From: Desulfosediminicola flagellatus
GTDB lineage: Bacteria; Desulfobacterota; Desulfobulbia; Desulfobulbales; Desulfocapsaceae
Direction of reading: 5' to 3'
Assembly: GCF_005116655.2 (NCBI RefSeq)
Contig: NZ_CP050698.1
Span: 946,001 to 1,010,000, forward strand
Length of the DNA stretch: 64,000 nucleotides
Shown here: positions 1 to 9,491 of the stretch, one piece after another
How positions within the stretch are numbered: the first letter of the stretch is position 1
Layout of the letters: each line of letters opens with the position of its first letter
The notes under the pieces: generated by a model
Database searches by the model: none
What the model was told of the DNA's origin: nothing
Seen by the model: only the letters and a program-made list of their open reading frames with translations
Translations under genes and position numbers: made by a program

Positions 1-456
1 CCGCGTGCTCAAGTTTTTCTGCCCTCCACCAGTGGCGTTTGCCATTGCATCATTTTCAAATGATGTCCGGTCAAAAAAGTGAAAAAGATACCGCGTTAAC
101 ACAAGGTCTTCTTGGGCTCGAATACATGCAACTCGCTGGTTTAATCCTGCTGGCAAATCAGCTTTAGACAGCATTGCAACTCGTCCAGCATTACCCGTGA
201 GAGACATTACTAGATCTCCATTTGTTAGCAGATACTTGGAAATCTCAGATTTCGAATCAATAGGGTAGAACTTCAGATTCTTGTCAGACATTTTTCCTTT
301 TTGGACGTCTGAAATACGAATAACCCGAATTCCCGAATCCGTGTATCTTGAGCTTTTGAATGCGTATCCATTCAATACTTGAGAGAGAGCCCTTAACGGC
401 ACCCATTCCACCTCCGCTCCATCAAGCAGCTTTTCTAAGAAGGCGCTCTCGTTCAA
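1..456 (-). CDS. hsdS: Type I restriction enzyme specificity subunit HsdS (N-terminal part, cut by window edge)
   Basis: The reverse strand is open from a TTG codon at 456 to the edge of the window, giving about 152 residues. The start reads [18 protein letters not shown], followed by a target-recognition-domain pattern ([28 protein letters not shown]) typical of HsdS. HsdS recognises the DNA target and directs HsdM and HsdR. The TTG overlaps the hsdM stop as TTGA and is preceded by a GGGGGTGAGG Shine-Dalgarno sequence, so the two genes are translationally coupled. The second recognition domain, and any hsdR, would lie left of the window. Function is confident; the start codon is inferred from spacing and overlap. 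Confidence 0.88.
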   Translation of the reverse strand, partial: MNESAFLEKLLDGAEVEWVPLRALSQVLNGYAFKSSRYTDSGIRVIRISDVQKGKMSDKNLKFYPIDSKSEISKYLLTNGDLVMSLTGNAGRVAMLSKADLPAGLNQRVACIRAQEDLVLTRYLFHFFDRTSFENDAMANATGGGQKNLSTR

Positions 457-2009
457 GCCTCACCCCCTACGATTTCCACGATGATGGTGTCGATATCCAT
501 ACGAAGACCGTCGATTTTGGTGACGGTGGCTTCGATTTCCTGATTTAGCTCTGTGATGTTGACCACCTCGCGGGTGTCCTTGGTCTCTATATAGGAGCTG
601 ACAGAGAGATTGAAGTCATTCTCCGCGATTTTCCCCATGCTTACGGACTTGGTAACATTCGCCACATCCTCCTTGCGGTCGAAGAGCTTCACAATCTCCG
701 CGACGTGGGCATCGGTCATCAGGTTGTTGTTGGTGTTTTTCTTGAAGAAATCTTCCCCCGAGGCATCGATGAACTGAACCTTGGTATCGGTCTTGTGCTT
801 GGAGAGCACGAGGATGTTCACGGCAATGGTCGTGCCGTAGAAGAGGTTCGGAGCGAGCGAGATGACGGTCTCCACAAAATTGTTCTCAACGAGGTATTGG
901 CGGATTTTTTGCTCGGCCCCACCCCGGTAGAAAATCCCCGGAAAGCAGACGATGGCCGCCCGCCCCTTACTGGAGAGGTAATTGAGGCAGTGCATGACAA
1001 AACCGAAGTCTGCCTTGGATTTGGGTGCCAGCACACTGGCGGGAGCGAAGCGCTCGTCGTTGATAAGGGTGGGATCATCGCTACCAATCCATTTCACCGA
1101 GTAGGGTGGATTCGAGACGATGGCGTCAAAAGGCTTATCCTCGCGGAAGTGGGGTTCGGTCAGGGTGTTACCGAGCTGCATGTTGAACTTATCGTAGTTC
1201 ACATTGTGCAGAAACATGTTCATCCGAGCGAGGTTGTAAGTCGTGTGGTTGATCTCCTGACCAAAGAAACCGTCCTCAATCAAGTGATCGTCCATGTGCT
1301 TTTTCGCCTGTAGAAGAAGGGAGCCGGAACCTGCAGCTGGGTCGTAGACCTTGTTCACGCTCTTCTGCCCGTGGATGGCGAGCTGTGCAATGAGCTTGGA
1401 AACATGCTGGGGAGTGAAGAACTCACCACCCGACTTCCCTGCGTTGGCCGCGTAGTTGCCGATCAGGTATTCATAGGCATCCCCGAAGAGGTCGATCTCA
1501 TTGTCCTCAAAGTGTCCGAAGTCGAGTTCATTCACTCCTTTCAGCACGGCGGCGAGACGACTGTTCTTATCCTTGACCGTCCTACCCAAGCGGTTGCTCG
1601 TGGTGTCGAAGTCAGCAAACAGCCCTTTGATGTCCTCCTCAGAGGCGTAACCCATGGCAGAGCTCTCAATAGAGGTAAAGATCGCCTTCAGATCCGTATT
1701 GAGATCTTCGTTGTCATTCGCCTTGGCGACGACGTTTTCAAAGAGCTGGCTGGGATAAATGAAATAGCCCTTGGTCTTGATGGCATCGTCTTTAATATCA
1801 TCCGTGATGACATCATCCCCAAGCTTGGCGTAGTGGATGCTCTCGTCGCCGCCTTCAATGTAGCGAGCAAAATTCTCACTGATGAAGCGGTAGAAAAGTG
1901 CGCCAAGCACATATTGCTTGAAGTCCCATCCGTCCACGGTGCCGCGCACGTCATTGGCAATCTGCCAGATGCGTCGTTTCAGTTCGTCAAATTGTTGGGT
2001 GCTGGTCAT
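453..2009 (-). CDS. hsdM: Type I restriction-modification system methyltransferase subunit HsdM
   Basis: A 518-residue N6-adenine DNA methyltransferase. The N-terminal HsdM helical domain (about residues 1-140) is followed by the SAM-binding motif [11 protein letters not shown] and the catalytic motif NPPY, in the order expected for gamma-class adenine methylases. Its length is normal for HsdM. It forms the modification enzyme with HsdS and the full restriction complex with HsdR. It sits directly upstream of hsdS with a 4-base overlap. An AAGG sequence lies about 8 bases before the ATG. Its composition is somewhat richer in GC than the phage-like genes next to it, suggesting separate acquisition of the cassette. 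Confidence 0.95.
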   Translation of the reverse strand: MTSTQQFDELKRRIWQIANDVRGTVDGWDFKQYVLGALFYRFISENFARYIEGGDESIHYAKLGDDVITDDIKDDAIKTKGYFIYPSQLFENVVAKANDNEDLNTDLKAIFTSIESSAMGYASEEDIKGLFADFDTTSNRLGRTVKDKNSRLAAVLKGVNELDFGHFEDNEIDLFGDAYEYLIGNYAANAGKSGGEFFTPQHVSKLIAQLAIHGQKSVNKVYDPAAGSGSLLLQAKKHMDDHLIEDGFFGQEINHTTYNLARMNMFLHNVNYDKFNMQLGNTLTEPHFREDKPFDAIVSNPPYSVKWIGSDDPTLINDERFAPASVLAPKSKADFGFVMHCLNYLSSKGRAAIVCFPGIFYRGGAEQKIRQYLVENNFVETVISLAPNLFYGTTIAVNILVLSKHKTDTKVQFIDASGEDFFKKNTNNNLMTDAHVAEIVKLFDRKEDVANVTKSVSMGKIAENDFNLSVSSYIETKDTREVVNITELNQEIEATVTKIDGLRMDIDTIIVEIVGGEA

Positions 2010-2608
2010 ATAGTTAACCTTATTTTAATCGGGTGAAAATTGACTGGTTCGGTAAGTGCATAACAAGTAATTCTCTGGTTTCCTAATAACTCCAGAGAGG
2101 AACAAAAAACTGACAACTTGAAATCAACAAGATAGGGACTATTCGGCTATAGATCACACGTTTTTTGTTGGCTATCAGGTTAACAGGTTATCACGCTTAC
2201 ATTGGAGTGTTTATACAGAAGAATAGTCTGTAGGGCAACAAGCAAGATACCACGACAATAGACGTTCGTACTGGATTTGAGATTTGCACTGGCTGGATGA
2301 AACTGTCTATCGCATGACAGACTTATGATGTTTCCTGTATCTGTGCACTTGGGCTGTATTATTAAATAGGGGGCCTCGGATGCTTCTCGTATGTGTAAAA
2401 TGTTGTCAGGGGTGGGGGTTGATAACACGCCAGTATCAACGTCCTGTGCTGAGCGATAATCTTCGAATATCTGTTAAATGTAATCAAATCCTGTCAGCAA
2501 AAGCCGCCAGATTGAATTTCGATTTCTACCTTTAAAACATTAGATCGCAAAGAAATGAGAAGGCCCACTCACCGACCGAATAATAAACGCCGCTTACCTT
2601 GATAATGT
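2010..2608. other. Non-coding stretch upstream of hsdM
   Basis: About 600 bases between hsdM and the AlpA-like gene. Only short frames without ribosome binding sites occur, and none has recognisable protein character. The part nearest hsdM presumably carries its promoter; I could not pick out a convincing one. Confidence 0.4.
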
Positions 2609-2992
2609 TTATTGCCTCCCCTCAATAAGTGACAAAAGCCACTCGTCAACTTCACTCTCGATCCATCCTGTAGCCTTGACTCCAATATTGATTTGTTTTG
2701 GGAATTTGCCTGCATCGACTAAACGGTAGATTGTTGCTTTGCTCATACCTACTCTCTTCACCACGTCTCTTATTCTCAGAATATTTTCTTTCCCATCCTC
2801 CTGTGCTTCGTTTTCCTTCCTCCACGTATTAAGTGCTTTAGCCGTATCATCAAGCGACATGTTTGGAGGTTTGGGGCTTTCTCGTGCTTTGTTTTCTTTA
2901 TTTTTAAATGCAGCTTGTAGAGCCAAGAGTTCGTTAAGCATTGCTTCTATTCGGCTCAACTGAGCTTTTATCTCGAAAATCTCCTGTTTCAT
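2609..2992 (-). CDS. AlpA-type helix-turn-helix DNA-binding protein
   Basis: A 127-residue protein. The N-terminal half is charged and helical (MKQEIFEIKAQLSRIEAML), suggesting a short coiled coil. The C-terminal half is an AlpA/excisionase-like winged helix: ILRIRDVVKRVGMSKATIY, then RLVDAGKFPKQINIG and a W-ESEVDEWL ending. AlpA proteins act as transcriptional regulators or excisionases in P4-like satellites and prophages. I place the start at ATG 2992 because GGAG lies 7 bases upstream; upstream in-frame starts at 3016 and 3043 have no such site. Its partner genes are not adjacent, so the promoter it controls is unknown. Confidence 0.75.
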   Translation of the reverse strand: MKQEIFEIKAQLSRIEAMLNELLALQAAFKNKENKARESPKPPNMSLDDTAKALNTWRKENEAQEDGKENILRIRDVVKRVGMSKATIYRLVDAGKFPKQINIGVKATGWIESEVDEWLLSLIEGRQ

Positions 2993-3043
2993 TCTTTTTC
3001 TCCATAACGTTGTCATTGGGTAATTTAGTATGGGTTTGGTCAA

Positions 3044-3609
3044 ATAGTCATGCTATTGGAGGAGGGACCGGTAACGCTATCATCAAAAACGAGATTCACA
3101 GACCTTACTGGTTCATAACCGACGGATTAGAAGAAACCCGTCTATTATCTTGAAGAGTACAGCCAGTAATACAACACGGTTGAGGTAGACCAGTGGTTTT
3201 GGAGCCTGTTCTCAAGTGGCAAGGTTGTTCTGTTTAAATCTGCTGCTGTTAGTGATTATGCTACCTCAGTGCCTAAAAGCGTATATTTTCTGTGAATGTA
3301 CTCAACATTATCACTCTCACTCATTATTATGAGAAGGACAATGTAAGGCTGTGATCAGGTTACACTGGCCTGACGGTAAGAGGGAGGGGACACAGGCAGG
3401 GAAAGATCAAAATATTACAAGTATGGTTGGCATGGTTGCAGATTTGTAGAGTAGAGGAGTAGAGACCTACGCTTATGCTAACAATCACTTTGAGGGGTGT
3501 GCACTAAGGACAGTCGAAAAAAAACGAACAATATTTGTTACACTGTAACAATGTGCATAACTACCGGTGAAAGATCTTCTTACATGGGTCTACTTGATGT
3601 CGTAATCTT
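3044..3609. other. Non-coding stretch
   Basis: No frame with a plausible ribosome binding site and protein-like composition is visible on either strand. AT-rich intergenic DNA within the accessory block. Confidence 0.35.
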
Positions 3610-3835
3610 TTGATGTCGCTGGCAAAATCCAGTGACCGGGATTGGCGTCCCGAATTCCATAGGCGGACAACCCGCCATTGTTACATGTAATGCGTGGGTA
3701 TTATTGTGTCCGAAATTCAGCTTGCTTCCAATTTGGACGGGTTGAGGAGGGAGCCTTAGGGCTCGCCGGACCTATGGCCGGTAACACCAACCTGCTCAGC
3801 ACCATCCTTTTTTGATTGGCGTCAAAAGAGGATGG
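3610..3835 (+). ncRNA. Candidate ash/C4-like phage immunity leader region
   Basis: Short coding-like blocks resemble the Ash family of P4- and P1-type phages, but lie in different frames with stops between them: an AKSS-like block near 3622, GIGVPNSIGG near 3637, and a later LGLAGPMAGNTN block near 3755. Conservation spread over frames suggests that the nucleotide sequence, not one protein, is kept. In P4 and P1 such regions encode the C4/CI antisense RNA and the ash leader. A strong stem-loop (3802-3815 pairing with 3822-3835, 14 bp, loop TTGGCG) closes the region just before the next gene. Family resemblance is from memory; the RNA assignment is inference. Confidence 0.35.
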
Positions 3836-3863
3836 ATAAAGAACCTTTCAATAGGGGCAAGAA

Positions 3864-4148
3864 ATGAAAAACAAAATCAACTTGACCAACAACTCCAGTG
3901 TTTTGCGTCGTGTTAACGATGATTAAATAAACTCAGCCTTGGGCATAGTTGAGAAGAACAGACCTTTAGAAAATGTCGATGAGTTGTATTGTGCCACTGT
4001 AATTCTCACCGACATGATTGCCTTCATAGAACTTGCAGCAGACTCAGATGGACGTGATTATAGGGCATGGACAGGTCTTAGGGAGTTTGCAAGGATAAGC
4101 AAGTTAGTCTCTCTAAGAGTAGAAGAGTATGCGCTGACAAAAGAATAG
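3864..4148 (+). pseudogene. Small phage-type protein interrupted by an in-frame TAA
   Basis: ATG 3864 has a good ribosome binding site (AGGGGC about 7 bases upstream). It reads MKNKINLTNNSSVLRRVNDD and then meets TAA at 3924-3926. The same frame continues without another stop to 4148 as INSALGIVEKNRPLENVDEL and onward to VEEYALTKE. The downstream part has an unsupported TTG at 3939 as its only nearby start. The layout suggests a roughly 94-codon gene broken by one nonsense change, or two separate products. The C-terminal part vaguely resembles the DUF3077 type found next to phage ash loci; this is uncertain. Confidence 0.45.
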
Positions 4149-4968
4149 CGTTTATTGTGCATCAGGGAGTTTGTCAGATCAAGTCGTGACTATTACAGCT
4201 AATTTTTTCTTTCCCGCATTGTTTTCAATTCTACGAATGCGGTTTCTTCGATTTCTGCTCTATAAGAAACGGTTTGCTTTCCGATTATTCATGTAGGAGG
4301 GGCTTTTTTTCGGGATGATTCTGGCATCAGGGGCCGGTTCAAGAGGTTTACGGCCTCCTCTTGCGTTGGGCCCTGCAACTGCAATCTGCAATTCCAGAGC
4401 GTAATTAACTGATGTTGCGTTGTAAGACAGGGTTGCAGGTGTTCTTTTAGATTGCCAAGGATAGTGCTAGAAATCTTGTTTGATATGAGCTGTACTACAT
4501 TTTCACCTCACTCCTGCAGGCGCAGTCTTAATGCTTACGAATTCTCTAATCGTGGGGGACTCGTAAGTATTAAGATGTATAAATCCAGATTCGACATAAC
4601 ATAATTGGGTAGTGAGGCTAAACCTGCTCTGACACCTCCTACAACATGCACCACAAGATTTACGGGGAAAAGGTTCGTCGGTCAGTATCACTTTTGGTTC
4701 AAGGTTGCCAGTTGCAATATTGGGCCTTGCTTCCAATTCCTTCACACGCCTGGTCCTGATCGTCATGTTTGTCTTGGCGTTGGGCCCATTTTGATGGGGC
4801 GCTCTCCAGGCACAAATGCAATTCGCAGCTGGACCTTCCAACGTCCAGCATTCTCCTTATTAGTCGTCCATGTCTTGCAGCATAGGATGCTCCAATTCCG
4901 GAGTTCCGGTTCAACAAACCGGAAAAACAATCCAACACTCCCACCCTGCAAAATGCGAGAACTTTCCA
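4149..4968. other. Non-coding stretch
   Basis: About 820 bases with several overlapping short frames on both strands. None has a convincing start site, consistent codon use or a recognisable motif. It may hold decayed phage genes; I cannot identify any. Confidence 0.35.
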
Positions 4969-5916
4969 TTACCTTTCGGCAAATGCTTTAGCAGCAATTT
5001 CTGCATCACCAAGGTCCACGACCTGACTAGGAGTACAATCGAACAACTTTTCAAACCGCGATGGACCAATTAATTTTGCAATTTTACTAAATTTTTGCCG
5101 ATTAATCTTATTCACGCTCTTTACATACGCTTTAACAGTAATTTCTTTACTAACCAGCATGGAGTGGGAACCCTCTGTTTCACGATCAGCTACTTCCATG
5201 AGCTTAATAATCGCCTCCTTTTCGTTATCGTTTACGCAATCTCCTATTCGTTCATCAATCATAAAAAGTCGCTCTTTCCTCAACATCTCCTCTTTGCTAT
5301 CGCCAGCATCAATTGATTCCAACAATAATTCGTCCAACCGTTCTAGATAATTGTTATTATTCATACTGCCCTTCTTTGATGAAACTGGATTGTTGACTGA
5401 TTTATTGCAATATCTGCAATATCTGACATGTAATAAAAAATCTCGTTGATTCCTTCCGTAGTGCCCAAATGATAATTGCGAAAGCCAATAACCCCTTACG
5501 CCCTCAACGATTATTCTCGGTGACGCTAAGTACAAGATCTGATTTGTAACTTGGTGACAAACGCCATCTAACAGATACACGTCAACCGTTCCAGTACCAT
5601 CCTTGTTATTTGATTTACATATACAATTCAGTAATGATAAATCTCCTTTCACAAAAACTTTTTTACCCTGAGGTACCAATCGGGACTGATCGTTATGAAA
5701 GTCTCCATGGCAGTACCAAAAATTTTGATTTCGGCTGACAACATCACCAATTGAGTCATTGGCAGATAATGGAAAATAGTCAGTAACATAAGTGTGATCC
5801 ATCTTGTCTATAATCTGCTCAACTTCATCAGAATAAGGATTCAGCTTATTAACTAAACGATCCAGCTTGGAACGGCCGCCAATCGGTCTTGCCCATGCAA
5901 ACAATTGAACTTTCAT
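4969..5916 (-). CDS. Hypothetical protein, two-part, unknown function
   Basis: A 315-residue protein I do not recognise. The start at ATG 5916 is fixed by an AAGGAGG sequence 6 bases upstream, one of the best ribosome binding sites in the block. The N-terminal part (about 1-150) is soluble and mixed, with MKVQLFAWARPIGGRSKLD and a YCHGDFHN segment. A cysteine pair follows in RYCRYCNKS. The C-terminal third (from about NNNNYLERLDELLLESID) is charged and helical, ending in a small helical domain with PSRFEKLFDCTPSQVVDLG. No signal peptide or membrane segment is seen. It lies alone within the phage-like block, so a cargo or accessory role is possible. Confidence 0.6.
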   Translation of the reverse strand: MKVQLFAWARPIGGRSKLDRLVNKLNPYSDEVEQIIDKMDHTYVTDYFPLSANDSIGDVVSRNQNFWYCHGDFHNDQSRLVPQGKKVFVKGDLSLLNCICKSNNKDGTGTVDVYLLDGVCHQVTNQILYLASPRIIVEGVRGYWLSQLSFGHYGRNQRDFLLHVRYCRYCNKSVNNPVSSKKGSMNNNNYLERLDELLLESIDAGDSKEEMLRKERLFMIDERIGDCVNDNEKEAIIKLMEVADRETEGSHSMLVSKEITVKAYVKSVNKINRQKFSKIAKLIGPSRFEKLFDCTPSQVVDLGDAEIAAKAFAER

Positions 5917-6511
5917 CCTATCCTCCTTCATGCACATTTCATTCCATTTTATACCTGATGGCATAGATAAAGTAGATGAACTAATGCCACAAAAAGAAAA
6001 CAATTTTCGAGGGGGTAAAGATAAAATGAATTTCCTCTAGTTCTAACGGGTATTGTGGGTGACGTTAAGCGTCATTGTTGAATCTATATTTTGTCACCTA
6101 ACAAAATATGTGTGCTTAATAAGTGAATTGTATGTGCCATTCAATCGCTAGTCAATCTAAAGGATAACTCTTTCCATTCCCTACCTCCATGCCCTGAAGG
6201 GCCTAACTTTTAAAGTATAAAGATCGCAGTAAAAGATCGTGACCACCTTTTTGTCCATTTCACATCTTATTATACCTCCGTCTATGTTGATACAAGAAGC
6301 CACAATCAGAAACTTTGGATTAGGTTTCTGTTGTGTGATTGGCATGTCTTGAATTGCAGGATCTTGGCACCACTTTTTACTAAAGATACTTCCTGATAAT
6401 CTTGGTGAGAGTGGGTAGCCCAACGGTGAATTGTCAGCTCAAATCGAACCTATTCGCTCGTGCATGTCAGATCGAATCCAGATTTCTACAATTAAGACTT
6501 TACTGTTCAAT
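5917..6511. other. Non-coding stretch
   Basis: About 590 AT-rich bases. An 80-codon reverse frame at 6181-6423 begins with TTG, lacks a ribosome binding site and does not look like a protein. The part near 5917-6100 probably carries the promoter of the reverse-strand gene ending at 4969. Confidence 0.35.
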
Positions 6512-7234
6512 TTACGCAATCATGGATTCACCCATTTCCGGCCCACCAAGCATTATCTTTTTTTCATTGCTGCTCAGGTTAGTGCTTTGGGGTCTCTTGC
6601 TGTTTTTCCACCCAGCAAGGCCCATACCTGCAGCACTTGAAAGTGAAGAGCCAATAGAGCTACGAGTGTCTTGTTCACTTTGTGCGTCAGCGATTGCTTT
6701 ATTGGTAGCATCACCGGCAAGTGTTGTCATATCACGCATAGCACCAGTTGACTGCCCACGTCCCATTGCAACTGCACCTTGCAACCTAAGATAGGTCTGA
6801 TCATCAACAGCCTGAGAAGCGTCAGTTTTTGCCTTAGCTGCAGCTGTTCCCTTCCGATTCGAGAGTCCCGAGATAGCAGCTTTAAACCTACCGCTGCTCG
6901 GGTCCATCCCAGCAGAGAAGTTTTGAGAGGTAACCTCACGCTGCTGGTTATCGAATACAGCACCAACACCGGTATTAACCTGGCCAGCCATTTTAGCCTG
7001 ATCTCCTGCATCCATTTCGGTGTTTTTGATCCACTCGTCTTCAAATGGTTTGAACCTTGTTTCGTATTCGTTCCACTGTTCCTGTGAAATTTTGGCGAGT
7101 TCTTTCTCCTGTGCCGTTTCCTCAACCTTACCGCTTCCTTTGCAAAGAGAAATAGTGCCTGCATGGTTAAATGATGTCTCACTTTCGACCTCGCCACTGG
7201 CAATGCCGATAACTACTTCTGTGTAGATTTTCAT
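6512..7234 (-). CDS. Phage virion-associated (podovirus internal/ejection-like) protein
   Basis: A 240-residue protein. The N-terminus MKIYTEVVIGI followed by ETSFNHAGTISLCKGSG resembles a recurring opening of podophage structural proteins encoded near the portal or injection genes. A charged helical stretch (QEQWNEYETRFKPFEDEW) and an Ala/Gly/Ser-rich C-terminal half (SSIGSSLSSAAGMGLAGW) follow, as in internal virion proteins. I chose ATG 7234 because GAGGAAC lies about 6 bases upstream. It follows the small terminase-like gene on the same strand. No other virion gene is present. The assignment rests on remembered similarity and could be wrong. Confidence 0.5.
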   Translation of the reverse strand: MKIYTEVVIGIASGEVESETSFNHAGTISLCKGSGKVEETAQEKELAKISQEQWNEYETRFKPFEDEWIKNTEMDAGDQAKMAGQVNTGVGAVFDNQQREVTSQNFSAGMDPSSGRFKAAISGLSNRKGTAAAKAKTDASQAVDDQTYLRLQGAVAMGRGQSTGAMRDMTTLAGDATNKAIADAQSEQDTRSSIGSSLSSAAGMGLAGWKNSKRPQSTNLSSNEKKIMLGGPEMGESMIA

Positions 7235-7340
7235 ACTATGTTCCTCGAACAATAGTGGAGTTCGTTAAGCATTATCACCCGGTAATTCTCCCTGTATTTG
7301 TAGAGTTGTTCAAGAGCCAGGTGATTCTGTCGTGTATCTT

Positions 7341-7952
7341 TTACTCACCATCAAACACAGGCAACCCTTTTGACGTGCCATCAATGGACTCGATTATTTC
7401 CAAGAGAGGGTTACTCTTCTTTTCGTCTGAATCATCAGCGTCCTTAATATTGAACGCTTGCCTTTCTAGTTGAATTCTCCTGTGCATCACGTTTACTAGG
7501 TTATTGAGAGCTGTAGCCCTTTCCGTAATTGCTATCATCACATCCTGCTTTATGATCTGGCCTTGAAACTGTGTGATGTACGTCTTTTGTGGACAATCGC
7601 CCAAGTCACTAACCATTCTTGACTCAAGATCCCGTAAGCGGTTTATGTCTTTCCTGTGAGACTTAATAACCTCAACTCTGGTACTGGATGCACGGTCGAT
7701 GGCTTCACTATCTAGCATCGTGTAGCACCCTGCAACTTGTGCATCTACCTGAACTAGTTTGGCATTTGCTGCCTGCCTGACAGCTGAAGATAAGTCCCGT
7801 GCCCATTTACCTGTTTTCGCGTGTTTTTGAATCGCAGTCCTGCTGCAACCATGGCGCCTAGCAAGTTCGGCATCTGAGTACATGTTCGTCCGGTACTCAC
7901 GCTCTATCAATTCCCAATCAAATTGTTTCTTCTTCTTTTTCACCTCTGCCAT
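7341..7952 (-). CDS. Phage terminase small subunit-like DNA-binding protein
   Basis: A 203-residue protein. After a lysine-rich start (MAEVKKKKKQFDWELIEREY) comes a helix-turn-helix with SDAELARRHGCSRTAIQKHA and KTGKWARDL, the arrangement of small terminase subunits that recognise the packaging site. The middle is a long helical oligomerisation-type region (KSHRKDINRLRDLESRMV; ERATALNNLVNVMHRRI) with an acidic tail. GAGAGGG lies about 9 bases before the ATG. It is the last gene of a tight run after dnaB and a 65-residue gene. No large terminase follows, which fits a satellite or a deleted prophage. It could also be a generic phage HTH regulator. Confidence 0.65.
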   Translation of the reverse strand: MAEVKKKKKQFDWELIEREYRTNMYSDAELARRHGCSRTAIQKHAKTGKWARDLSSAVRQAANAKLVQVDAQVAGCYTMLDSEAIDRASSTRVEVIKSHRKDINRLRDLESRMVSDLGDCPQKTYITQFQGQIIKQDVMIAITERATALNNLVNVMHRRIQLERQAFNIKDADDSDEKKSNPLLEIIESIDGTSKGLPVFDGE

Positions 7953-7956
7953 GCGC

Positions 7957-8154
7957 TTACCCTCTCAATATTACTGATGACTCAGAAGCCATGCCGATTC
8001 TTGTCTTCGATATGCCACCTCCATAACCACAATATATTTTTGCAGTAATGACGTATCCACAGGGCTTCACACGCTGCAGGACGCTTATCACTTCCTGATT
8101 TATGTTATTCCATATCACTATGAGTCTGTTGGCTTTGCTGATTATCGTGCTCAT
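7957..8154 (-). CDS. Hypothetical small phage protein
   Basis: A 65-residue protein between dnaB and the small terminase-like gene, with 11- and 4-base spacing to them. AGGAGGGGAG directly precedes the ATG, so translation is likely. Sequence features are a hydrophobic central helix (NRLIVIWNNINQEVISVL) and a glycine-rich turn (YCGYGGGISKTRIG). I recognise no family. Confidence 0.6.
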   Translation of the reverse strand: MSTIISKANRLIVIWNNINQEVISVLQRVKPCGYVITAKIYCGYGGGISKTRIGMASESSVILRG

Positions 8155-8165
8155 CTCCCCTCCTG

Positions 8166-9491
8166 CTAGATATTCGAAAATCTAGTAAAAGCACCATCGA
8201 AACGGAGTTTGATTTCCCCCGTGGGTCCACTTCGTTGCTTACCAATTATGATTTCAGCAATCCCCTTTGCAGGATTACCTTCATCTCGATTGTAGACCTC
8301 ATCCCTATAAACAAACAGTATCGTGTCTGCGTCTTGTTCAATCGCTCCAGACTCCCTCAAGTCTGACATGATAGGGCGTTTATTCTCTCTATTCTCAAGA
8401 CCGCGATTAAGCTGAGAAAGTGCGATAATAGGCACATTGAGGTCCTTAGCGAGTGCCTTCAGGCCTCTAGAAATATCAGCTATTTCTTGTTCTCTGTTGC
8501 CTCCTGAACCTCTCGCAAGTTGCAGGTAGTCAACAATTACAAGGCCAAGCGTATGGCGAGCGTGCAGCATTTTGGCCTTTGCTTTTATCTGCGTGATAGA
8601 TAGGGCGGGAGTGTCATCGATGATTATGGGCATTCCCCTAATATTCGAAACAGCCTTATTTACTTTAGGTCTAGTATTAATATTTAAAAGTCCATCACGT
8701 AGAGCCTTCAAGAAAACCCCTGATGATGTCGAAATTAGACGTTCTACTAATCGGTGCCTCTCCATCTCCAAGCTAAAAACCAAGCAAGGAACACCAGATT
8801 TGGCAACATTCTCAGCTATATTCATAGCCAAGGCCGTTTTGCCCATGGCGGGGCGGGCAGCTAAGATGATTAAATCTCCTGGAGGAAGTCCTGAGAGAAT
8901 GCTGTCGAGAGCTGAGTAACCTGAAGGAATACCAACTAAACCCTTGTCACTCTTACATCGTTCATCTATGTCCGCCATCACCTTTTCGAGTGTGTCACCA
9001 ACAAAAGATGCTGTTTCATTGTGTCCTGCTGCTATCTCAAAGAATTTTTTCCCGAAATCATCGGAGGCACATCTGGCACTCCCTTGCTCATAGCATTGAT
9101 CACTTAATCTGGTACCAAGTTCGATCATTGCCCTGAGTTGAGCTTTTTCTGTGACGATATCACAATAGTCTTCGACTTTTGATACAACAGGTATCACACT
9201 GGTTAAATTTGCTAGGTACCCAGCACCACCAACTGAATCTAGCTTCTCCTCACGCTTTAGAGAATTAGTGACAGTAATAGTGTCGACGTTTGTTTCAGAC
9301 TTCCATAGACCATCGATAACCCAGTATATTGTTTTATGGCTGTTACTGTAGAAATCGCCAACTTTTAACTTGGAAAGAACCACTGGAATACAATCAGCAT
9401 TAAGCATCATTGTTCCAAGAATGGCCTGCTCTGCTTCAATGTTATGTGGTGGTATTCTCTTTAGTTTGCTACGGGTTTGAAATTGTTGCAT
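8166..9491 (-). CDS. dnaB: Replicative DNA helicase, DnaB family (phage copy)
   Basis: A 441-residue hexameric helicase. The N-terminal DnaB domain begins with PPHNIEAEQAILGTMMLNAD. The RecA-like C-terminal domain has the Walker A motif ARPAMGKTALAMNIA, a Walker B region (LGLVIVDYLQLARG), the SQLNRGLENR segment and DLRESGAIEQDAD, all standard for DnaB. AAAGGAGC lies 7 bases before ATG 9491. The gene overlaps the end of the upstream replication initiator by 31 bases, as expected for an initiator-helicase pair of phage origin. It probably replicates the integrated element rather than the chromosome. Confidence 0.92.
   Translation of the reverse strand: MQQFQTRSKLKRIPPHNIEAEQAILGTMMLNADCIPVVLSKLKVGDFYSNSHKTIYWVIDGLWKSETNVDTITVTNSLKREEKLDSVGGAGYLANLTSVIPVVSKVEDYCDIVTEKAQLRAMIELGTRLSDQCYEQGSARCASDDFGKKFFEIAAGHNETASFVGDTLEKVMADIDERCKSDKGLVGIPSGYSALDSILSGLPPGDLIILAARPAMGKTALAMNIAENVAKSGVPCLVFSLEMERHRLVERLISTSSGVFLKALRDGLLNINTRPKVNKAVSNIRGMPIIIDDTPALSITQIKAKAKMLHARHTLGLVIVDYLQLARGSGGNREQEIADISRGLKALAKDLNVPIIALSQLNRGLENRENKRPIMSDLRESGAIEQDADTILFVYRDEVYNRDEGNPAKGIAEIIIGKQRSGPTGEIKLRFDGAFTRFSNI

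Noticed and set aside
4503..4991. Overlapping 80- to 128-codon frames on both strands
   Set aside because: No ribosome binding sites, no consistent codon use and no recognisable motif; the frames overlap each other on both strands as expected by chance.
6181..6423. 80-codon reverse frame after the virion-like gene
   Set aside because: Starts with TTG, has no ribosome binding site and its composition is not protein-like.
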